NCBI GenBank assembly: GCA_905221605.1 | Contig: CAJNDS010002117.1 | Span: 537,001 to 601,000, forward strand | Length of the DNA stretch: 64,000 nucleotides | Direction of reading: 5' to 3' | DNA from: Symbiodinium natans | Lineage: Eukaryota > Sar > Dinophyceae > Suessiales > Symbiodiniaceae | Part shown: positions 56,660-64,000 of the stretch, in pieces | Layout: every line of letters begins with the position of its first letter | Position numbering within the stretch: the stretch's first letter is position 1 | Program-made: the position numbers and the translations under genes | Notes under the pieces: model-generated | The model's input: only the letters and a program-made list of their open reading frames with translations | What the model was told of the DNA's origin: nothing | The model's database searches: none

Positions 56660-58315
56660 TCACACTTGAGTGTTGGAAAGTGTTGGATGTGCGAACGCTG
56701 CTGGCAATGCAGACTCAATGTAGACCCTTGCAGTGGAGGAGGCCCTGAGCCGCAACTGTTGCAAGCCCGCAGCAAGCCGCTCTGTGCCTCCGTTGTCCAT
56801 TAGCTCGAAGACAGGCTTGACAAGGTCACGAGCATCCGCCCAGCTCACTTGGCCGAGCTCTCCCTGCACGAGAGCCAAATCAAATGAAGGTGAGCCAGTG
56901 AGCCACATCTGGCTGAACAGAAACTTCAACACGCTTTCATGGAGCCATGTGATGAACATTGCATGCACAGCCGTCACCCTTAAAGCATTCCTCAACCTTG
57001 ACTCACGGTCTGCAGTGCCTTGAAAAGCTCAGTTGGGTGGAAGTGCGCTCGCAGCTCCTACGCACGGAGTTGAACTGTTTGCAGTTTGCAGGTTGCCATC
57101 AGGTTGCCTCCCCTGTCGACTCCCCAAGAACAACTGCTCCTTTGTGTGGATCTGCTTCAACATTCGCAAGGTGCCTTGCTCATCTAGAGCAGTATTGAAG
57201 TTGTTCTTGAAAATGTTTTTCGCCTCGGAACAATTTCAACACGGAGGGCACATTAAGCCACATTGGCCCAGCCATAGCCTCACACCACGAAAGCTGCTGC
57301 TGTAAGCACCAAGAGGCCTTGTCATCTACAACCCAGTGTCCGTACTCTGCGGCATTGTCAAGGGCAAAGAACATGCCCCACAGTCTTTTGGCTGTCCGCA
57401 GCTTCGACCTCGTACAGAATGTCATGCAAACTCGCCCTGTGCCTACATGAAGAAAACATGCGCGGAACCACATCCGCTCAGAGTAAGATCAACTTCACCA
57501 ACACTTATGGCGACGCTCCAAGTGAGGCTGGAACCAAAGGTCGTCTGTCATCGTGATCGGCGCCATGACAATCCTCAAGCACTAGCTGGATGCGTCTCGC
57601 ACATGGCATTTCATACTCAAAAAACCAGGGTGATCGGCTTTGAGTGCAGCCGAGATGCACATCTGTGACGCTGCCGAGGCACCCGCTGGAATTCATTTCG
57701 CAGGTAGTCCTGAGTTGCGCTGAAAGAGTCGCAGCTGGTAGCACTTTGTACTTCGTGATACTTCGTGGACTGGACATGGGAGAGCAAAACTTGGACGTTC
57801 CTTGTCAGTGCGACAACGTCGAGTAAGACAGCGAAGGTTTCCAGAAGACATTCAAAGGGGACAAGACTTAAACCTGCAATCCCAAACCAAACCGCAACCC
57901 CTGTCGCCCAGCAACAACCACTGCTGGTGGCCAATGCCCAAGATTGCATCCCACTGATCCAGCCTCAGCAGGTTGCCAGTGGGCCAGCGGCAGGGAACCA
58001 CCCCAAAGCCCAAGGTTCCCTGTCGGGCATAACAAACAGCAAGATCCATGCGGCTAAGGCTGTGCCAGGCTGTGCTTTTTCTTACCTCTCCTATGTGCGG
58101 CCGTCGTTGAGGGCGTCCTCACTCCAAAACTTCTTCTTGCTAGCACTCGGACACATTCCCTTTTCCGGTGATGGACGGATCCCACGCCGTAGCTCGGAGG
58201 CCGATCCACCTTCGGTAGATCGGAACCCCCCAGGGTGGGTTGGGTGGGCACTTTGAAATTGCCCCCCCCGGATCTTTGGGCGCCTCGTAGCCAAAAATAG
58301 CCACACCGTTGTCAA
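56660..58315 (-). CDS. Multi-exon probable membrane protein, unknown
   Basis: Minus-strand segments in order: CPSASKKKFWSEDALNDG (58150), then a strongly hydrophobic segment (57949-57750) with WATGVAVWFGIAGLSLVPFE and FAVLLDVVALTRNVQVLLSH. Next are FFEYEMPCARRIQLVLEDC (57600), LRTAKRLWGMFFALDNAAEY then GHWVVDDKASWCLQQQLSWC (57400), and ALDEQGTLRMLKQIHTKEQL (57170). Last is ALRVTAVHAMFITWLHESVL, continuing into FDLALVQGELGQVSWADARD and LMDNGGTERLAAGLQQLRL (56995-56750). They lie on one strand and are compositionally consistent. The 58049-57852 frames may be intron. No family recognised. Confidence 0.45.
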
Positions 58316-59674
58316 CGGCTTTGGCTCCCCATCAACATGGTTGTCAGCTGCAGCTATGCTCTGATCTGCTGCAGTCTTTCTTTAGCTGACCTTCCCGTAC
58401 AAGCTTGCAACACGCACGGAACCCAGCGCAAAGTGCATTAGCCCTTCTGCCGGCCCCCTCCGACACTATACCTACAATTTCAAAGGTAGCTCAGGGGAGA
58501 CTTTAGCATTCTCCTGAGCCTTCTATCCTGATTGGCACACTGTTGTGATCCTGAAAGCACCTCCAATGATTTTAGCCCATTCATAGAAAATTCGAACTAG
58601 CATACACTGTCGTCGTAAACCACGACGCGGCTCACGAGCGCGCTTTGTAGCCAAACTACTTTCCAGGGTCTCTGACTATATAATCACATGTCGAAAACAT
58701 TGAGAACAAAAAACAGTGTTTCGAGGCCCTGATGCCCCCGAATCGCACCACTGTTTTGCACGCCACTACCGTAGCAGAACCGAAACACTCGTAATTTGCG
58801 GTATTTTCAGCTTCCATAACGACGCCTGGCACACCCAAACCGCCAGGCAAACTATCTGCACGTGGCCTGGCAGGTCACCCTCTCTCACGACTTTCCCAAC
58901 TACTTCTCCCATGTCTACGCCAAGACACGCATCTTGCACGATCTTTCGGGCACGCCGACGGCGGGCTGCGGCATGGCCTCGCAAGACCTTGGCAGAGCGC
59001 TCCGCTCTTCTCCGATGTTTTGACAACTGTGTTAACCATGGTGCAAACCATTTTTGCAAACCATTGTGCTAACCATGGTGCGCCAAAGAATCCCCAGAAG
59101 AGCTCCCCAAACCAAAGTGGCACCAAGAGCTTTTACGAATCTAGCAAATCGAGCATCATGATTTTAACACGAGAATCAGGAACATGCACGGCAGACTTCT
59201 TGAACCAAGGACATCTCGACGAAGCTGCGTGAATAGCTACGAGTAAGGGTGCGCAGAGCCTGGCAACCTTCCCCTTTGCGCAAGAATCCTAGTTGTGAAA
59301 GAACGCTGCAGAAGCCAGCTGCCATTCTGCAAGCTTGTTGGAGATTTTGGTGGGAAGCGATGCAACATGGGGCAATTTCACAGCGAAGGCCAAGAAACGT
59401 CTGCTTTCCTATCGTAGGCGCCCTTGCTGTCAGCGGCAACCTGTTCACAAGTCAGAGGGGTGGAAGCTTGCAACGTGCGTAATCCGGACTGTCAGAGGCA
59501 ATCCCAAAAAAGGAAAAGAACGCATCACCAAGATGTGAGCACGCATCAGCGTTGCCAAAACTGATATCGCATGATACAATGCTACTTGCACAGATCTTTC
59601 TGTGAAATTAGGGCCTGAAGTTTGAGAAACTTAGTCGCCTCGAGCATGCCAGAGGTAGAGTAGGAATCAAGAAT
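58316..59674. other. No confident gene
   Basis: The minus frame 59059-58766 reads a basic helix (KHRRRAERSAKVLRGHAAAR) then DACLGVDMGEVVGKVVREGD and may be an exon. 'aaccatggtgcaaaccat' repeats lie at 59032-59082. Confidence 0.3.
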
Positions 59675-60290
59675 AAACCAAGGTGTGTGTGTGTGTGTGT
59701 GTCTCTCTCTCTCTCCCTCTCTCTCTCTGTCTTTGCTCGCTCACTCACTTTCTCTCTCTCTCTCTGCACGCTTAGCCCCCCCCGAAGGGAGAGCTGCCCC
59801 TAGGGGCGCGCAAGTCCCAGGTGTCACTCACTCTCTCTCTCTCTCTCTCTCAGCTCTCTTCTTCTTCTTCTGCTTCTTCTTCTACGGGGCTTGAGGAGTA
59901 AAGAAGTTACCCTAACCCCCGCGCACTGGGCGCGCCCGGAATCAGGTCGGCGTGAAACTGACAACACCGGTCGAAAACCATTCTACCATACCATGCCATG
60001 CCATGCCATACCAGCTCTCTTTCTCTCAGATACCTCTTTCTCTCTCAGCTCTGTCTCTCTCTCTCAGCCCTCTCCTTCTCTCAGCTTTCCCTCTCTCTCT
60101 CCCTCCCTCCCTCCCTCTCTCTCTCCCTCTCTCTCTCTCCCTCTCCCCCTCCCTCCCTCCCTCCCTGTCTCTCTCTCTCCCGCTCTCCCCCTCTTTCTCT
60201 CCGTCTTCTTTTTCTTATTTTTCTTGTTGTTCGTCTTCTTCTTTTTCTTCCTCTTCCTGTTGGTCTGTCTCAGCTCTCTCTTTCTCAGTT
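59675..60290. repeat. CT-rich microsatellite cluster
   Basis: (GT)n at 59682-59701, (CT)n at 59702-59770 and 59826-59852, ccatgcc repeats at 59988-60010, and (CT)n/(CCT)n/(CTT)n from 60012 to 60290. Confidence 0.9.
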
Positions 60291-60963
60291 GAGGGCACAC
60301 GTGACACCACGACCACGCAACCCCTTCACAAATGGCTACTAGGAAGCTGGCTTTGGTTCGAGGTGTTTGACGTGAAGCAATTCACAGCCGGACGTGGCTG
60401 GTCCGTAGGCGTGTAAGAATGACCTTCGGCACATCTTCTTGTTTATTCTTCGGTATCTCATGGAAAGCGAGGATCGTTCCTTGACACGATTACAGCCTCA
60501 GCCACACATTCGGCTTAAAGCGAGTGGCTCGAGCAAATCTGTGGGCGCATCACAAGCGGTGAGGTGATGACCAGTGCGGGCGCCATTCAGGAAGAAGCCA
60601 TACGAGTAGGCAATTGAGGCACGTTAATTAGGCCGGTAATGGGCTCCTCTTCCATTACATTTGGCGGGGGTTTGACGTACAGGTCTAGGGCTCTCCTCAA
60701 CCCTGTTTGGGGTTGCCTTTCCTTTAGAACCAACTTTCTGAAGGGGCCTCGCACGCTTCAGGTTGTACTAGCCGAGCACTGGGCGAAAGGGCTCCAGCAA
60801 ACAAGTAGACAGCAGAAAAACAGTAACCCGTAAACTCGCAGGTCTATCCTGTGTCATTCTTAGCCAGGACCCCTTGTGTGGCTCACGCGCTCGTCAGATC
60901 CCAAGTTACACCGAGGGCATAGCTTGGGTTCACCGGGTACGACTTGAGCCAGAATTCAGTCTT
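60291..60963. other. No gene recognised
   Basis: Nothing supportable in either strand. Confidence 0.35.
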
Positions 60964-61135
60964 CCTTCCTTCCTTCCTTCACAGAATTCAGTCTCTCTCT
61001 CTCTCTCTCTCTCTGTCGCTCAGCTCTCTCTGCTGCTCTCATTCTCTTCTTCTTCTTCTTCTTCTTCTTCTTCTTCTTCTTCTTCTTCTTCTTCTTCTTC
61101 TTCTTCTTCTTCTTCTTCTTCTTCTTCTTCTTCTG
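60964..61135. repeat. (CTT)n and (CT)n microsatellites
   Basis: (CCTT)n at 60961-60979, (CT)n at 60991-61014 and a long (CTT)n at 61048-61135. The flanks resemble those of the tract at 59860-59885, suggesting a shared mobile or duplicated origin. Confidence 0.9.
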
Positions 61136-62423
61136 CTTCTTCGGGGCATGAGGGACCGAGGACCCCCCGTGCGCGCGGGCGCGCCCAGTCCACACAGTCG
61201 AGGCAGGTGGTGAAAATACGACTCCCCCCCCCTTCATGACCCTTACTTTCGAGGCTCCAGTCCTTAGAAGTTCCTTAGTGAGCCCCGCACCTCAGGGTTC
61301 AGGTCGCATTGGGAGCGTGGGAGCCGCTCTTGGTGACATGACGTGGCTTGTTCCTCCTTCTACTGGCCTGACTATGCGGACCCCTAAAAAGGTGAATGGC
61401 GCAATACGTGGCTGCCCTATTGCTAATTGCCAGTCTGAAAGGTTCTTGCGCTCTGCGCATCTTACGCAGTGCCCTTGGCCCTGTCAGCGGGCTCGTGGCC
61501 AATACAATACTCTTCTCCTGTTTTAGTTTTACTTGGAAACCTCAAAACTTCTCACTCTCTCTCTCTCTCTTTGTCTCCCGCTCGCCCTCTCTGTCAGCAA
61601 TCTCTCTCTCTCTCTCTCTCTCTGACAGCTCACTCTCAATCTCTTTCTCTCTGCTCTTTCTCTTTCTAACCCCTCCCCATTTAAGCTCTCTTCTTCTTCT
61701 GCCGGACATATTAACTCTCTCTCTCTCTCTCTCTCTCTATTTGTGGAAATGGTTGGGATCAGCCTCGCCGTCAATTTCAGCTACAATTCTGTTGTACGAC
61801 TTTGACGTCCTTGGCTGGAGTCGGTGGAAAAGCAAAAGAAGGCTCAAGGACAGAGAGGCTGAAGCTTAAGGGGGTGCGGCAGGGGTGAACGAAACTGGGT
61901 GCATACAAGCTGAAAGTCGAGTCCACGCCACTGCCCATGAGATCATCCCAAGGTCTGAAAGAGCCGGCTCTTGCGATGGACTGAGCTTCGCTTCACTGCT
62001 GAATATTTTCTGCCCAAGATTCAACGGGTCCCCAAACTGGTTGCCCTCTAAATCTCCTCGATCAAAGAGGAATTCGCGGGCGAAGTAGTGGTGAGACCTG
62101 CACTACTAGCCGTCTGTGCACATGCCTATGGGGTCCCACGTGCCTATGGCCATCTACCAAATGCAGCTGCAGGGTGTGCGGGGCAGTGCGGGGCCCCTCA
62201 TTTCGGTGCTATCGCAGGAACCATACACAACGTGTCATGTTTTGCAGCAGAACCACGGTGATGTCATGCTGCTATATGCTGCTGAGGCAAGAACAGCAGA
62301 TGCTCTTCCGGAAAAGGGAGCACCTTGGCTCTAATCTGAGGCTTCCGATACTTGAGACTGAGCACAGCACAGGCTTCCCAAAGGCGGTATGGGCATAATT
62401 GCATGTGTCGGACTTTTTTTGCT
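61136..62423. other. CT repeats, no confident gene
   Basis: (CT)n tracts at 61555-61575, 61600-61625 and 61712-61740. The plus frame 61396-61869 is open through them but is low-complexity in the middle. Confidence 0.4.
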
Positions 62424-62816
62424 TCAGAATGTCCATCTGAACATGTGGATTCTCATTGCGCATGCAGAACACTCAAGACATTTCAAGGGAAAATCGTCTT
62501 CTGGAGTCGTTTCGATTAAGCTCATATTTGTGCGCAGCACCTTTTGCGATTGCAACCCCTTGCCGCCTGAGCGACAGTTGTTAGCACCTACGTTCCATTT
62601 TCTTTTGCGATGAAGTTGCCGATATAGCGGAGCAAACACTATGCAGTGAAAACAGGAGCACGTAAACGCCCCAGGTTTCTGGGCGGTACAGTATATCGGC
62701 TCGTCTTGAGCTACTGGGCTTACGAGATGAACAATCCAAGCAGCGCAGCAGGGGAATGCCCGAAGGCAAAACTCCCACGACGACCGCGCAAAGGGGTCGA
62801 GGCCGGAGGCCATCAT
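62424..62816 (-). CDS. Candidate gene start, unknown
   Basis: From adjacent ATGs (62816/62813 region) the frame reads MMASGLDPFARSSWEFCLRA then FPCCAAWIVHL, to a donor-like CTC|GTAAGC. A later segment in the same frame reads SLIETTPEDDFPLKCLECSA and ends at 62424. It overlaps the plus-strand candidate starting at 62815, so at most one of the two start assignments is right. Confidence 0.3.
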   Translation of the reverse strand: MMASGLDPFARSSWEFCLRAFPCCAAWIVHLVSPVAQDEPIYCTAQKPGAFTCSCFHCIVFAPLYRQLHRKRKWNVGANNCRSGGKGLQSQKVLRTNMSLIETTPEDDFPLKCLECSACAMRIHMFRWTF

Positions 62817-63462
62817 GATAGACGTGTACCTAAGGCATAGCACTGGGATGCATCGGGTGCAGGGATTTCGACGCACACTTGCGGAATCTTTTGGAGTGGA
62901 ACGTCTAGATGACAGCTTTGTAAGTCATGTCCGAACCCCTCCCCAATTCCGGAAAGCCCACAGGTTCATCTCCCAACCACATCAAACTCTCTGGCAAAAA
63001 CAAACCGGCGAGGCAGCAACCAAGGAGGGGTGTTCACTCAGTTCACTCTACCAGGCTGTACGCCACAGTACAACCAAGAGAAGCTGGACTCCTTAAAATA
63101 CCGTGCAACAGAGAATGCAAGTCTGTCTGTCGCATTGTTTACAGAGTTCGAGAGGGTCTGGCACGAAGCACAAGGCAGCCGGGCGTCGTTCTTCGGATTT
63201 CATTGTGAAGCACAAGCTCACTGTCTTCCTTGGGCTGGGAATCGTGCAAATCCCTATTCGCCCGGCCTTGCGAATAAGAAACAGCATACTGGCCTCTAGC
63301 CTGAAAAAACCCACCTTGACAGCATACGGCAATGCCGCGGCTTGTCATGAATTGTTCTGGAGGCACAAAGGAGGATGTAAGGGAAAGAGTCTTGGCTGCC
63401 TTGGCTGTTGCAATCTAGGCTCCAAAGCTTGCTTGGCAAGCTCTGGGTCGGACAGCTCCTGA
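62815..63462 (+). CDS. Plus-strand gene, unknown, at least two exons
   Basis: The first exon reads MIDVYLRHSTGMHRVQGFRR then TLAESFGVERLDDSF and ends at a perfect donor, TTT|GTAAGT (62919). After a 122-nt intron (62920-63041, GT-AG, phase 0) it continues FTLPGCTPQYNQEKLDSLKY, then RATENASLSVALFTEFERVW and a segment ending FFGFHCEAQ. A further plus frame (63205-63462) reads IRNSILASSLKKPTLTAYGN and a Gly/Cys-rich end to a stop; its joining intron is unclear. The frame is open upstream of the ATG, so an earlier exon is possible. No family recognised. Confidence 0.45.
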
Positions 63463-63639
63463 GAGAAGAAGAGAAGACCAACAGATCAGCTCATGCCGCT
63501 CATTTTGCTTCCTTGCACGTAAAATGACATAAAAAGTAATCGCGCACAAACCTGCACAGCTGAACCGTGGGCGCCTGGTCGGTCCTGGCGACCATGCCTG
63601 TGCCTTCGTGGTAATTCTTCACCTGCGATACCACACAAC

Positions 63640-63989
63640 CACAGGTTTCGGCTTCGGATGGGTTTGGCCCCAAGCATCCGACAATTAGAGGGACAAGCGT
63701 TTGGCAGCTTGGGGCTTCAGGGGTGCGAGTGGTATCACCTCATGAAGAGGGTTCTGTCTGCAAATGCGAGTTTTGAATTTCCGGTTGCACCATGTTGTAT
63801 CCAAGAGACAGGGTCAAACGCTCTGAAGTCGGGTCGGTTACCCACCTCGGAACGTGGAGGCCAGCTACCAGTGGGCAGACATTCTTTCAGATGCCAACTG
63901 TCTGTCATCTTGGCCTGCAAGTGCTGGCAAGCGACTATGGCTTTGTTGAAGGCACCTGGGAAGCTCAAGTCCACTTGACGAGGGCTCAC
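63640..63989 (-). CDS. Candidate exons at the right edge
   Basis: The minus strand reads VDLSFPGAFNKAIVACQHLQ then AKMTDSWHLKECLPTGSWPP, ending at a donor-like GAG|GTGGGT. A second segment in the same frame reads AFDPVSWIQHGATGNSKLAF to CATGAG|GTGATA. A plus frame (63658-63978) overlaps with similar quality. No family recognised. Confidence 0.3.
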
Positions 63990-64000
63990 AGCCCAGATTC

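Noticed and set aside
60956-61237. Poly-Lys and poly-Leu/Ser frames
   Set aside because: Produced by the (CTT)n microsatellite; no flanking coding.
1-64000. CRISPR arrays, tRNA, rRNA, bacterial promoters, operators or ribosome binding sites
   Set aside because: The repeats seen are tandem microsatellites without spacers, no tRNA or rRNA sequence was recognised, and the gene structure is eukaryotic.

Overview
The window looks like nuclear DNA of a dinoflagellate, probably of the Symbiodiniaceae/Suessiales type. The reasons are: genes cut into many short exons; introns with GT, GC and GA donors that almost always end in AG|G; about 90-residue FN3-like repeats of the 'xGTLTW..P..vxxYxVYLA' kind that I associate with these algae (remembered, not searched); almost all supportable coding on one strand; very large microsatellite blocks; and one possible spliced-leader relict. 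There is no sign of bacterial operons, phage, CRISPR, rRNA or tRNA.

Layout, mostly minus strand. 0.6-2.3 kb: the 3' part of a gene joining a WW domain, a charged coiled coil, a cold-shock-like domain and the start of a PP2C phosphatase domain. The rest of the phosphatase lies off the left edge. 4.0-6.7 kb: extracellular-type domains (beta-trefoil QxW lectin, discoidin, FN-II-like), probably one secreted or surface protein. 8-10.6 kb: minisatellites and a CAG tract. 10.9-18.4 kb: scattered small exons, including a clean terminal exon at 10.9-11.1, an N-terminal exon at 15.75 and an armadillo-like exon at 17.9-18.4. 19.3 kb: a possible plus-strand N-myristoylated peptide. 20.8 kb: a caspase-like active-site exon. 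22.1-25.5 kb: a coiled-coil gene in many tiny exons. 25.5-31.8 kb: a giant Ser/Thr-rich mucin-like type I membrane protein whose stalk grew by a 1.23-kb tandem duplication.

33-37.6 kb holds several exons, including a U1/matrin-type zinc finger gene. 40.4-45.2 kb is dominated by simple repeats: (ATATTT)n, (CCCCACA)n and about 2 kb of (GT)n with CACATGTG. An intact two-exon end of a gene sits among them at 41.8-42.4. 46.4-53.9 kb is fairly gene-rich, with two minus-strand genes only 47 bp apart near 53.4 kb. 56.7-58.3 kb holds a probable membrane protein gene. 59.7-61.7 kb is CT/CTT-rich. At 62.4-64.0 kb coding appears on both strands.

Method and limits: exons were found by reading all frames for domain motifs, compositionally sensible peptides, and splice junctions whose phases agree. 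Where a domain runs across a proposed intron (lectin, discoidin, FN-II, PP2C, FN3-like) I am fairly confident. Where only a plausible peptide supports an exon, confidence is low and the true exon ends are uncertain.
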